Part shown: one piece after another, positions 1 through 8,534 of the stretch
Position numbering within the stretch: position 1 is the stretch's first letter
How the letters are laid out: each line of letters opens with the position of its first letter
Assembly (NCBI GenBank): GCA_040511595.1
Contig: JBEVGU010000086.1
Location: forward strand, 1-17,244
Reading direction: 5' to 3'
Length of the DNA: 17,244 bases
Source of the DNA: JAOUEA01 sp040511595
GTDB lineage: Bacteria; Actinomycetota; UBA4738; HRBIN12
Program-made: the position numbers and the translations under genes
The notes under the pieces: generated by a model
Seen by the model: only the letters and a program-made list of their open reading frames with translations
What the model was told of the DNA's origin: nothing
The model's database searches: none

Positions 1-360
1 GTCGTCCTGATCAGCCTGCTGTCCCCCGACATGGTCTCCGGCTCCGAACAGGAGCACCTGAAGGTCGCGGCGTTCGGGACGTGGTTCTGGGGCGCGGTGG
101 GCACGCTCGTGTTCCTGTGGGCCATGGGTCGGCTGCGCGGTGATGCCATGTGGCGCCCCACGTGGGTCGGACTGTCGATCGTGACGCTCGGAATCTGGGC
201 GCTCGCGACGGTTCTTGCCATCGTGCTGCCGGTCGTGGAAACGGGCTCCGACCCGACTCAGCTACCTCTGGGCGCGTTCATTGCGCCGGTGGCCGCCGCG
301 ATGCTCACAGCGATCGCCGGTGCCGTCACGAGCGTGTTTCGCCGTGGTCACCCTCGCTGA
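1..360 (+). CDS. Membrane protein of unknown function, 3' part
   Basis: The frame is open from the first base of the window to a TGA at 358-360, giving 119 visible residues, so the true start is probably upstream. An internal ATG at 31 exists, but the residues before it (VVLISLLSPD) look like the end of another hydrophobic segment. Three further hydrophobic stretches follow: about residues 34-52 (TWFWGAVGTLVFLWA region), 64-82 (VGLSIVTLGIWALATVLAIV region) and 93-112 (LGAFIAPVAAAMLTAIAGAV region). The protein ends in a short basic tail, FRRGHPR. This is the pattern of a small multi-pass inner-membrane protein. I do not recognise a family or catalytic motif, and no function is assigned. The next gene on this strand is a broken phosphotransferase 92 bases downstream. 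Confidence 0.7.
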   Translation, partial: VVLISLLSPDMVSGSEQEHLKVAAFGTWFWGAVGTLVFLWAMGRLRGDAMWRPTWVGLSIVTLGIWALATVLAIVLPVVETGSDPTQLPLGAFIAPVAAAMLTAIAGAVTSVFRRGHPR

Positions 361-437
361 TCGGGGTCGCCGGAACTGAGTGAGCTCGTCCATGAGAAAG
401 TACGCCCCAGTGCGCGAGAGTTCGGAAACGTTCCTCG

Positions 438-444
438 AAGGGGA
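438..444 (+). promoter_or_regulatory. Ribosome binding site of the broken phosphotransferase gene
   Basis: AAGGGGA lies 8 bases before a GTG at 453. It is a purine-rich Shine-Dalgarno-like sequence at proper spacing and supports 453 as the ancestral start. It also sets this gene apart from the leaderless-type genes elsewhere in the window. Confidence 0.4.
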
Positions 445-452
445 CAAGCCCG

Positions 453-1224
453 GTGACGTCGGTGGTCACCCCCGCGAAAATGGCCGACGTGGAAGAGATC
501 GAGGTCGTCATCGCCCATCACGAGCGCGCGACCCTGCGCGTCGGCGACGTATTCCTGAAGATCGACACCGATCAGGCGCGCACCGACGTCCGAGGTCGAG
601 GCGATGGCCATGGCGCCGAACCCGATTCCGGAGGTCCTGTCGCGGAAGCCGCCCGTGCTCGCGCTCGCTGCCTCCCAGGGACGGCACTCGGCCGCCTCGG
701 CGAGCCATCGACCGCGTCGGCGGCGGCGTCGGCCGCTGCCGGTGCCGCCGCACGGATGCTGCACGACGCGCCACTGCCGCCATGGCCGGTGAAAGCCTCG
801 ACGAGATCGCATCGCACGTCGACAGCGAATGCGAGTGGCTCGTCACGAACGGCGTCCTTCCGACCGACATGGTCACGCGCAACCGCCGGATTGCCGAGGC
901 CGCGCTCCGACCGTGGACACCGTGTTCACGCACGGCGACCTGCAGATCACCCACGTGTTCGTCGACGGTGACGACATCACCGGAGTAGTCGACTGGTCCG
1001 AGGCGGCCCGGGGCGATGCCCTGTACGACCTCACCAGCTTGACGCGCGGACACGAGGAGCAACTGGCCGACGTTGTCGCCGGCTACGGCACCCACGGCGA
1101 CCTCGACGTGGTCTTCGCGTGGTGGTCGCTGCGAAGCCTGCTGGCGGCCCGCTGGCTGATCGAGCACGGCTTCGACCCGTCCTCGCCAGGCTGCGAGTTC
1201 GACGTGCTGAGATCCCGGCTATGA
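453..1224 (+). pseudogene. Aminoglycoside phosphotransferase-like gene broken by four frameshifts
   Basis: One continuous APH-like protein of about 257 residues can be read only by changing frame four times. Frame 3 runs from the GTG at 453 (...VGDVFLKIDTDQARTDV) to about 588. An extra base near 591 moves it to frame 1 (EVEAMAMAPNPIPEVL, RKPPVLALAA). A missing base near 672 moves it to frame 3 (LPGTALGRLGEPSTA, RMLHDAPLPPWP). A missing base near 788 moves it to frame 2 (GESLDEIASHVDSECEWL, MVTRNRRIAEAALRPWTP). A missing base near 922 moves it to frame 1 (VFTHGDLQITHVFVDGDD, GVVDWSEAARGDALYDL) through to the TGA at 1222-1224. HGDL and VVDW match the catalytic loop and metal-binding aspartate of the APH/choline-kinase fold. 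The catalytic-loop Asn position reads His, which I recall as usual for this actinobacterial subfamily. Substitutions look few, so the loss is recent or the indels are sequencing errors. The native substrate is unknown. Confidence 0.85.
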
Positions 1225-1302
1225 GGCTGCACGAGCCCAACGGCCCCGGTACCCATGATGGGCCGGAGTCGTTTCAAGTGCCCAACGGACAACTGGTGAC
1301 GC

Positions 1303-1324
1303 GGCGGCGCTTATGAACGCCGCC
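1303..1324. other. Small GC-rich inverted repeat
   Basis: GGCGGCG (1303-1309) and CGCCGCC (1318-1324) pair over an 8-base loop. It lies 79 bases after the end of the broken phosphotransferase and covers the stop of a possible 41-residue minus-strand ORF. There is no T-run on either side, so a terminator role is only a guess. In this GC-rich DNA such a repeat may be chance. Confidence 0.25.
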
Positions 1325-1436
1325 TTGCGGGCGCGCCCTGCGCCGTCATGCCCGCCTTCGAGTTCCTGAGGCCGAAGATCGCCGCGACCAGACCGATGGC
1401 AGCGAACAAGCACGCAGCTCGAAGGACGAGCCCCAC
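1311..1436 (-). CDS. Possible 41-residue single-pass membrane peptide
   Basis: A short minus-strand frame runs from a GTG (complement of 1434-1436) to a TAA (complement of 1311-1313). It reads a hydrophobic stretch, GLVLRAACLFAAIGLVAAIF, then a polar basic tail (GLRNSKAGMTAQGAPARRRS). This is the shape of a small single-pass membrane protein, and few of the frames overlapping it look protein-like. It begins 31 bases downstream of the stop of the 95-residue gene on the same strand. There is no convincing Shine-Dalgarno sequence or promoter, and GC-rich DNA often gives Ala/Leu-rich chance frames. It could be chance, or the tail of a decayed gene. Confidence 0.3.
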   Translation of the reverse strand: MGLVLRAACLFAAIGLVAAIFGLRNSKAGMTAQGAPARRRS

Positions 1437-1467
1437 GTGTGCCCGATTGTTCGGGAATGTTCCTCGA

Positions 1468-1755
1468 CTACTTGGGGGCGTCCTTCACGAAGGACGGTTC
1501 CCATCCTTCGTCCTGGACCAACGTTTCGTAGCGCGCTTCGATCTCGTCCTTCTTGGACATCGCGCTTCGCTCGTCGGTCGCGCCCTCGATGTAGGCGAGG
1601 ACCTGAGCGAGGGAGGACCTGAGGCTCCGGACGAGCGGTACATGGTCCGCCTGCTCGGGGATCGAAGGCATCCTTTTCAACGCCCACGTGTAATACCGGA
1701 TTCCGTTGTCGCAATGTGCCCGGATCCGGTCGATAGCCTCACTGGCCTCGTCCAC
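1468..1755 (-). CDS. Conserved-looking hypothetical protein, 95 aa
   Basis: The gene starts at a GTG (complement of 1753-1755) and ends with TAG. The protein is soluble, mixed in charge and mostly helical in appearance, with segments such as DEASEAIDRIRAHCDNG, VRSLRSSLAQVLAYIEGA and SKKDEIEARYETLVQDEGW. Composition argues for a real gene: it has Glu, Asp, Lys, Tyr and Ile in normal amounts, whereas the other frames here are Arg/Pro/Gly-rich shadows. There is no signal peptide, membrane segment or metal motif. A G-rich stretch (GGGGGTAGG) lies roughly 10-18 bases before the start and could serve in ribosome binding. No family was recognised and no function is assigned. It stands alone between the broken phosphotransferase and the EamA gene. 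Confidence 0.6.
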   Translation of the reverse strand: MDEASEAIDRIRAHCDNGIRYYTWALKRMPSIPEQADHVPLVRSLRSSLAQVLAYIEGATDERSAMSKKDEIEARYETLVQDEGWEPSFVKDAPK

Positions 1756-1976
1756 ACCCAGAACCTACCCCCACAGTCGGCCGAGGGTGGTCGGGAAAGA
1801 TCCGCGATCCGTTCACCCAACACCCGAACGACCGCAACGGTTCCGTGATGAACAGAGGCCGCCGGGTCGGGGAGCACGGCCTTGAACAGCCTGCGAGCGC
1901 GACTGGCGGCTTGCAGAAACTCAGCACGTACATCCCGGACGGAGCCTCGCCCAGACGGTTGATGCGTGGCGCCCTC
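1756..1976. other. Spacer with no confident gene
   Basis: Between the 95-residue minus-strand gene and the EamA promoter I see no supportable gene. A minus-strand frame here reads moderately protein-like (for example FLQAASRARRLFKAVLPDP), but it has no good start, runs on in shadow-type sequence and overlaps the neighbouring gene in another frame. It could be a remnant. The promoter of the 95-residue gene should lie here, but no clear -10 was found close to its GTG. Confidence 0.4.
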
Positions 1977-1982
1977 TATCCT
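1977..1982 (+). promoter_or_regulatory. -10 element of a leaderless-type promoter for the EamA gene
   Basis: TATCCT matches the actinobacterial TANNNT -10 pattern and lies 6 bases before the ATG at 1989. Transcription starting about 7 bases after the hexamer would begin at the start codon itself. No Shine-Dalgarno sequence or good -35 is visible. The position also supports 1989 as the true start over upstream codons. Confidence 0.5.
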
Positions 1983-2948
1983 TCCTCGATGCCCGCCGCT
2001 TCCCACCCCTCGACCGCCAAGGTCTGGACGGTCCTCGGGGCCCTGTACTTCGTGTGGGGAACGACCTACCTCGGCATCGAGAAGGTCAACGAAACCGTGC
2101 CGACCCTGCTCGGCGCCTCGGCGCGGTTCCTGTTCGCGGGCGCCGTGCTCTTCGCCTGGACCTCGGTGCGCACTGGCGAGCGCACGACCGCCCGGCACTG
2201 GAGGGCGGCCGGCATCGTGGGCATCTTCCTGCTGCTCGGTGGGAACGCGCTCGTGGCGGTGTCGGAGAACATGGGCACGCCCACGAGCATCGTGTCCCTG
2301 ATCATCGCGTTGATTCCGCTGTGGCTCGCGTTCTTGGACCGCGTCGTGTTCCGCGCTGCGCCGCTGGGCTGGAAGGTGGTCGTCGGCCTGGTGGGCGGGT
2401 TCAGCGGCGCGGCGCTCCTCGTGAGCGGCAGCGCGGGAGCCGGCGTGCCCGTCGGCGGCATGCTCGTCGCGGTCGCGGCGACGCTCTGCTGGACAGTCGG
2501 TTCCCTCTACGCGCGGAGCGCGGCCCTGCCGAAGGCGCCACTGCTCGGCAGCGGCATGCAGCAGCTCGTGGGGGGCGGGGTCATCCTGCTCGTCGCGCTC
2601 GCGATCGGCGAGGGCGCCGACCTCGACGTGAGCGCGATCTCGACGTCGTCGTGGCTCGGCCTCGTGTGGCTGATCGTCGCCGGGTCGTTCGTTGGCTTCA
2701 GCGCCTACCTGTGGCTACTGCGAAACGTCCGCACATCGCTCGTCTCGACCTACGCGTACGTGAACCCGATCGTGGCCGTGACCCTGGGCGTGATCGTGCT
2801 CGACGAGGCCCTGACCGGCCGGCTGTTCGTGAGCGGCGCGATCGTGCTGGCCTCGGTCGCATTGATCGTGTCGTCGGGCGGCGCGGCCCAGCGGTCCGAG
2901 GACGCGGGAGACCCGGCCGCGGGCGTCGCGCGGGAGATGGCCGAAGGT

Positions 2949-4414
<1,466 letters not shown>

Positions 4415-4418
<4 letters not shown>

Positions 4419-4708
4419 GATCCCGTCTCGGCGATCTTCGGCACCAGGAACCGCCCGTCGGACTGCGCAGGAGCGTTGGCGAGCGCCGCGTCGTGCGGCA
4501 CGCTCGGCTCCGGCGCGTCGTCCCGGACGACGTTCACCTGCGGGATCGGTGACGCGGTCGGCGGCACGTCGTCGGCCGCGACCTCGCCCACCGTCGCCGC
4601 ATGTTCGAGGACCACGGCGAGCTGCTCGCGCATGCGCCCCTTCTCGTCGTCGGTGAGCTCCAGCCGGGCGAGCCGGGCGACGTGGTCGATGTCGATCTCC
4701 ACCGGCAT
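4415..4708 (-). CDS. gatC: Asp/Glu-tRNA amidotransferase subunit C
   Basis: This 97-residue protein matches GatC, the small subunit that wraps around GatA and GatB and stabilises the amidotransferase. Near the N-terminus it reads DIDHVARLARLELTDDEK, the family's characteristic helix, followed by the REQLAVVLEH helix and a C-terminal belt ending FLVPKIAETGS (GatC proteins usually end with a VP-[RK]-[VI] element). The start is the ATG at 4706-4708. A longer open frame upstream is Arg-rich and untypical. There is no Shine-Dalgarno sequence, but a TANNNT hexamer sits 7 bases upstream. It shares a GTGA overlap with gatA and lies 52 bases after folD on the same strand. Confidence 0.95.
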
Positions 4709-4715
4709 GCCGGCC

Positions 4716-4721
4716 AGTCTA
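4716..4721 (-). promoter_or_regulatory. -10 element of a leaderless-type promoter for gatCA
   Basis: On the minus strand TAGACT lies 7 bases before the gatC ATG, within the 52-base gap after folD. This implies that gatC-gatA has its own promoter and a leaderless mRNA, even though it follows ligA-folD on the same strand. No clear -35 was found. Confidence 0.5.
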
Positions 4722-4760
4722 GACGCGACGCCGGAAGGGGAGCCGCGCGCGGGTCGCCTC

Positions 4761-5687
4761 TCACACGATCGAGCCGAACCGAGGCTCCACCTGGACGGAG
4801 AGCGCCGCCGCGACCAACGTGTTGCCCACGAGCCAGACATCGGTGATCGGGCCCACGCCTCCCGGCACCGGCGTTATCGCCTCGGCCTTCGCGGCCACCG
4901 TGTCGAAGTCGAGGTCACCCGTGAACCGAGGCTTCCCCGTCACGGGGTCGTTCACCGTGTGGAATCCCACGTCGACCGCGATCACGCCGTCGCTGACCAT
5001 GTCGCCGGTGACGAGACCGGGCTTGCCCGCGGCCACGATCAGGATGTCGGCCTGCGACGTGGCCTCCGCCAGCCGGCCCGAGGCCGCGGTGCGGCTGTGG
5101 GCCGCCAGGACGGTCGCGTTTCGTTCCAGGCCGAGCCATTGCGCGGGCTTGCCGACGCTCGAGGACCGCCCCACGACCACCAGGGTCTTCCCGACGTAGA
5201 AGTCGGCGGGATCGACTCCGGTCGATCGCGCATACGAGTCGAGCAGGTAGAAGCAGGAAGCGGGGGTCGACGGCACGAACCTGGGGCGGCCGAGCGCGAG
5301 CAGCCCCGCGTTCTCGGGGTGCTGCCCCTCGATGTCCTTGCGAGGGTCGACCGCGGCGTTGATCTGGGCTTCCGGCAGGTGCCGCGGCAACGGGCGGAGG
5401 ACGAGCACCCCCGTGACGCGCGGATCGGCGTTCACCTTGCCGATCGTTGCCAGCACATCGGGCAGATCGACGTCGGACGGCAAGCGCTCGGAGACGTAGT
5501 GATAGTCGAGCCCTTCGGCGAGTCTGTGCACGTGGCGCTCGTACGCCGTTGCGCCGGGCGACTCACCGATCATGATCGTCGCGAGCCCCGGGGTGACCGA
5601 CGACATGCGGAGCACCTGGAGCTCCTCGTCGATCGTCTCGCGGAGGCGTGCCGCGAGCAGGGTCCCGTCGATCACCTGCGCAGGCAC
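4761..5687 (-). CDS. FolD-family protein lacking the canonical catalytic residues
   Basis: The 308-residue protein aligns along its length with FolD (methylene-THF dehydrogenase/methenyl-THF cyclohydrolase). Folate-domain landmarks include PGLATIMIGESPGATAYERH and DPRKDIEGQHPENAGLL. The Rossmann domain has GKTLVVVGRSSSVGKP, ATVLAAHSRT and ADILIVAAGKPG, and the C-terminal signature ITPVPGGVGPITDVWLVGNT is intact. Aligned by eye with E. coli and human enzymes, Tyr is kept (Y49) but the catalytic Lys (human K56) is V53, the Gln (Q100) is L97 in LVLRPLP, the Asp (D125) is E120, and PCTP is PSTP (S140). Cyclohydrolase activity is therefore unlikely. It may be a monofunctional dehydrogenase, act on another C1 carrier, or be non-catalytic. 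The GTG start lies 7 bases after the ligA stop, so it is probably co-transcribed. Confidence 0.85.
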   Translation of the reverse strand: MPAQVIDGTLLAARLRETIDEELQVLRMSSVTPGLATIMIGESPGATAYERHVHRLAEGLDYHYVSERLPSDVDLPDVLATIGKVNADPRVTGVLVLRPLPRHLPEAQINAAVDPRKDIEGQHPENAGLLALGRPRFVPSTPASCFYLLDSYARSTGVDPADFYVGKTLVVVGRSSSVGKPAQWLGLERNATVLAAHSRTAASGRLAEATSQADILIVAAGKPGLVTGDMVSDGVIAVDVGFHTVNDPVTGKPRFTGDLDFDTVAAKAEAITPVPGGVGPITDVWLVGNTLVAAALSVQVEPRFGSIV

Positions 5688-5694
5688 GCGAGCT

Positions 5695-7752
5695 TCAGCC
5701 CCGTCCGACCCTGCGCACGAACTCGGCCTCGTCGATCACCTCGACGCCCAGCGACTCGGCCTTCGCGAGCTTCGAGCCGGGGCTCTCGCCGGCGATCACG
5801 AACGACGTCTTCTTCGAGACGCTCGAGGCGACCCTGGCGCCGGCGGCCTGCGCCAGCTCGATCGCGTCGTCGCGGCTGATGCTCTCGAGCCCGCCGGTGA
5901 GCACGATCGAGAGACCCTCGAGGGGCCGAGGGCCGTCGCCGCCGTCGCGCTCGTCGGCCATGCGGACGCCGGCGGCTCGCAGCTTCTCGATCAGTGCGAG
6001 GTTGTCTTCGTCGTCGAACCACGCACGCACGGTCGCGGCGATCTCGGGTCCGATCTCGGGCACGGCGTCGATCTCGTCCTCGCTCGCCTCGGCGATCGCG
6101 TCGATAGAACCGAACGCGCGAGCGAGCACCTGCGCGACATGACTGCCGACGTGACGGATGTTCAGGCCCACGAGGAGCCGCCAGATCGGGCGGTCCTTCG
6201 AGGCTTCCACCTGCTCGAGGACGTTGGAGATCGCCTTGTCCTTGAACCCCGGCAGCTGTGAGAGCTTCTGCGCGTCGAGCGCGTAGATGTCGGCCGGATC
6301 CTCGATCAGCCCAGCCTCGAGCAATCGCATCACGGTCATGTAGCCGAGGTGCTCGATGTCCATGGCGCCGCGCCCCGCGAAGTGGAACAACCACTCGATG
6401 CCCTGCGACGGACACCCCCGCTTGTTCGGGCACCGGTGGTCGGCCTCGCCCTCCGCGCGCACGAGCGGCGTGCCGCAGGACGGACACGACTTCGGCATCG
6501 ACCAGCGGCGGGCGCTCTTCTTCCGCTTGGAGAGCACCGGACCGACGATCTCGGGGATCACGTCGCCGGCCCGGCGGACGATGACGGTGTCGCCCTTGCG
6601 CACGTCCTTGCGTCTGACCTCCTGCTCGTTGTGCAGGGTGGCGTAGGTGATCGTGACGCCGCCCACGACCACGGGCTCGAGCACCGCGAACGGCGTGACC
6701 TTGCCCGTGCGGCCGGTGTGCACATCGATGTTCTCGAGCAGGGTGGTGCGCTCCTCGGGCGGGAACTTGTAGGCGATGGCCCACCGTGGAGCATGGCCCG
6801 TGGAGCCGAGCTCGCGTTGCAGCTCGACCTGATCGACCTTGATGACGGTGCCGTCGATCTCCCAGTCGACCGAGTGCCGGTGCTCCTCCCAGTGGGTGAG
6901 GAACGACTTCACGCCCTCGACGGAGTCGCGGGCCTCGGTCGTGGGCGCCACGGGAAGCCCCGCCTTCGCCGCCCAATCGAGGAACCCGAGATGGGAGTCG
7001 AACGAGATGCTCTCGGCCGCCCCGACCGAATGCACCCACAGGCGCAGCGGGCGCGATGCCGTCACCTTCGGATCCTTCTGGCGCAGCGAGCCCGCCGCGG
7101 CGTTGCGAGGGTTCGCGAACGCCTTCCCGCCGGCATCGAGGAGACGCCGGTTCAACTCCTCGAACGCGCTCACGGGGAAGTACATCTCGCCGCGGACCTC
7201 GACGATCTCGGGCGGCTCGTCGACGGCGAGGCTCCGGGGGATGCCCTGCACGCTGCGGACGTTCGCCGTGATGTCCTCGCCCACCCTGCCATCGCCGCGC
7301 GTCGCGGCGCTCACGAGCCTGCCGCGCTCGTACGTGAGCGCGCACGCTACGCCGTCGATCTTCAGCTCACACGCGTAGCGGGCCTCGTTACCCACCGCCC
7401 GCTCGACCCGTGTCGCCCACGCGTCGAGCTCCTCGAAGCTGAACGCGTTGTCGAGGGAGAGCATCGGCGCCCGATGGGTGACGGGCGCGAACAGCGCGGC
7501 CGGGGCGCCACCGACCGTGACGGTCGGCGAATCGGGGGTCTGCAGCTCGGGGAACCGGTCCTCGAGCGCGCGGAGCTCGCGCATCAGCTCGTCGTACTCC
7601 GCGTCGGCAACCTCGGGGTCGTCGAGTACGTGGTAGCGGTAGCGATGGTGCTCGAGCTCGGCGCGGACCTCCTCGACGCGCAGCTTCGCGTCGGCCCGCT
7701 CGCGCTCATCGGGTGAGCGCCCGGCACCCGCCGGCTTCGCCCTCGGACTCAC
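5695..7752 (-). CDS. ligA: NAD-dependent DNA ligase LigA
   Basis: LigA is the essential bacterial ligase that seals 3'-OH/5'-phosphate nicks using NAD+. The 685-residue length is normal. In order: the NAD-binding Ia domain with HRYRYHVLDDPEVADAEYDE (about 36-55); the nucleotidyltransferase domain with the adenylated lysine K131 in CELKIDG, then TRGDGRVGEDIT and the motif around DWEIDGTVIK (296-305); the OB fold; a four-cysteine zinc finger (C423, C426, C441, C447); helix-hairpin-helix repeats (about 490-580); and a C-terminal BRCT domain from about 608 (PLEGLSIVLTGGLESISRDDA). The GTG at 7750-7752 is chosen because it overlaps the UPF0280 stop by GTGA. The open frame continues upstream only as Arg/Gly-rich shadow. 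folD follows after 7 bases. Confidence 0.98.
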   Translation of the reverse strand: MSPRAKPAGAGRSPDERERADAKLRVEEVRAELEHHRYRYHVLDDPEVADAEYDELMRELRALEDRFPELQTPDSPTVTVGGAPAALFAPVTHRAPMLSLDNAFSFEELDAWATRVERAVGNEARYACELKIDGVACALTYERGRLVSAATRGDGRVGEDITANVRSVQGIPRSLAVDEPPEIVEVRGEMYFPVSAFEELNRRLLDAGGKAFANPRNAAAGSLRQKDPKVTASRPLRLWVHSVGAAESISFDSHLGFLDWAAKAGLPVAPTTEARDSVEGVKSFLTHWEEHRHSVDWEIDGTVIKVDQVELQRELGSTGHAPRWAIAYKFPPEERTTLLENIDVHTGRTGKVTPFAVLEPVVVGGVTITYATLHNEQEVRRKDVRKGDTVIVRRAGDVIPEIVGPVLSKRKKSARRWSMPKSCPSCGTPLVRAEGEADHRCPNKRGCPSQGIEWLFHFAGRGAMDIEHLGYMTVMRLLEAGLIEDPADIYALDAQKLSQLPGFKDKAISNVLEQVEASKDRPIWRLLVGLNIRHVGSHVAQVLARAFGSIDAIAEASEDEIDAVPEIGPEIAATVRAWFDDEDNLALIEKLRAAGVRMADERDGGDGPRPLEGLSIVLTGGLESISRDDAIELAQAAGARVASSVSKKTSFVIAGESPGSKLAKAESLGVEVIDEAEFVRRVGRG

Positions 7753-8429
7753 GCCGCGATCTCCACGCCGCCGGATACGCCGATCTCGACCCCCGCCACG
7801 ATCACGCCTCCGTGCACGCCCGGCACCTGACGGAGGTACTGCAGCGCCTGACGGAACCCGCCGGGTTTCCCCAGCACCGCCTGCACGCCGGCGGCGGCCG
7901 CATCGGCGAGCATGCACGTGTCTGCGATGACCGCGAGGCCGTCAGGCCCGCCGCCGCCCCGACCGCGCCCGAGCGTGGTCGAGACCCCGATGCCCGGCTG
8001 CGACGGCGCCAGGGCGACCGTGATGGGCTCTCCCCCGCGGCGCTTCACGCCGAGCTTCATGCGCTTGCGGGACCGGATGAAGTAGTCGCCGTCGCAGGCG
8101 ACCGTGAGCTCGTGCAACTGCTCGGCGAGGAACCGACCCACCTGATCGACCACGGCGCCTCGGAACGTGAACATCGGGCCCACGCCGGCGCTGGTTGCGG
8201 TGTGCACCATCTCCTTCACGATGTCGGGGGCGTCGGCCGTGATGCGGTCGAGGGGCCGCTTGCTCTGCCGGAAGGTGGGATAGCGCAGCGCGTAGGACTG
8301 CAGCTGTTCCCAAAAGCTCAGCGCGGCCGCTCGGGATTCCTCGGCGAAGTCCTCGGGCGCCGTGATGTGGAGCACGAGGTCCTGCACCTGGATCTCGAAG
8401 CTCTTTGGTCGGCGCCGGAGCAGCCTCAC
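7749..8429 (-). CDS. UPF0280-family protein (ApbE-like)
   Basis: The 226-residue protein resembles the uncharacterised UPF0280 family, which is distantly related to the FAD:protein FMN transferase ApbE. Supporting segments are SAGVGPMFTFRGAVVDQVG (80-98; the family has a SPMA-x-VAGAIA motif), ACDGDYFIRS (where the family usually has ENGGD) and QPGIGVSTTLGRGRGGG followed by AVIADTCMLADAAAAGVQAV (family: SFGxADAVTVxA...ADAAAT). There is no signal peptide or membrane segment. The start is the GTG at 8427-8429, with a GGAGG Shine-Dalgarno 4 bases upstream. The gene overlaps ligA by four bases, so translation is probably coupled. No reaction is established for the family. The Gly-rich stretch at 154-161 and the CDGD in place of NGGD are departures worth noting. 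Confidence 0.8.
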   Translation of the reverse strand: MRLLRRRPKSFEIQVQDLVLHITAPEDFAEESRAAALSFWEQLQSYALRYPTFRQSKRPLDRITADAPDIVKEMVHTATSAGVGPMFTFRGAVVDQVGRFLAEQLHELTVACDGDYFIRSRKRMKLGVKRRGGEPITVALAPSQPGIGVSTTLGRGRGGGGPDGLAVIADTCMLADAAAAGVQAVLGKPGGFRQALQYLRQVPGVHGGVIVAGVEIGVSGGVEIAA

Positions 8430-8433
8430 GCGG

Positions 8434-8438
8434 CCTCC
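8434..8438 (-). promoter_or_regulatory. Strong Shine-Dalgarno site of the UPF0280 gene
   Basis: GGAGG on the minus strand lies 4 bases before the GTG at 8429. It is one of the few clear Shine-Dalgarno sites in the window and fixes the GTG start. This gene is thus leadered, in contrast to its leaderless-type neighbour mnmA. Confidence 0.6.
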
Positions 8439-8465
8439 GAAGGCTCGGGGATGGTCAAGACCCCG

Positions 8466-8471
8466 ATGATA
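8466..8471 (-). promoter_or_regulatory. Possible -10 element for the UPF0280-ligA-folD unit
   Basis: TATCAT on the minus strand fits TANNNT and would place a transcription start about 30 bases before the GTG at 8429, giving a short leader that carries the GGAGG site. No matching -35 was seen. The 105-base gap after mnmA is long enough to hold a promoter. Confidence 0.35.
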
Positions 8472-8487
8472 GCTACCCGGGACGACG

Positions 8488-8502
8488 GGCCGGCGACCGG
8501 CC
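8488..8502. other. Short hairpin downstream of mnmA
   Basis: GGCCGG and CCGGCC pair over a 3-base CGA loop, 33 bases after the mnmA stop on the minus strand. It could reduce read-through from mnmA into the UPF0280 gene, but there is no T-run. In DNA this GC-rich the repeat could be chance. Confidence 0.25.
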
Positions 8503-8534
8503 AGTGGATCGTGCCGACGGCCGCTGCGTCGAGC

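Noticed and set aside
1348..1848. 166-residue plus-strand open frame
   Set aside because: It is antisense to the 95-residue gene, which has the better composition. No promoter, Shine-Dalgarno or motif supports it.
1845..1988. Longer N-terminus for the EamA permease starting at 1845
   Set aside because: The added 48 residues are polar and untypical for the family, and the -10 hexamer at 1977-1982 would lie inside the gene.
1..2000. Genomic island or mobile element at the left edge
   Set aside because: No integrase, transposase, direct repeats or tRNA was seen. A pseudogene and two unknown small genes alone are not enough.
1677..2198. 173-residue minus-strand open frame with a protein-like middle part
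   Set aside because: The right part is antisense to EamA and Arg/Gly-rich, and the left part overlaps the 95-residue gene in another frame. A remnant is possible but cannot be supported.
6349..7716. 455-residue plus-strand open frame
   Set aside because: It lies entirely opposite ligA, whose domains and catalytic residues are all clear. Composition is that of a shadow frame.
7753..7917. Upstream start for ligA
   Set aside because: The added residues are Arg/Gly-rich shadow of the UPF0280 3' end. The GTG at 7752 gives the normal ligase N-terminus and a GTGA overlap.
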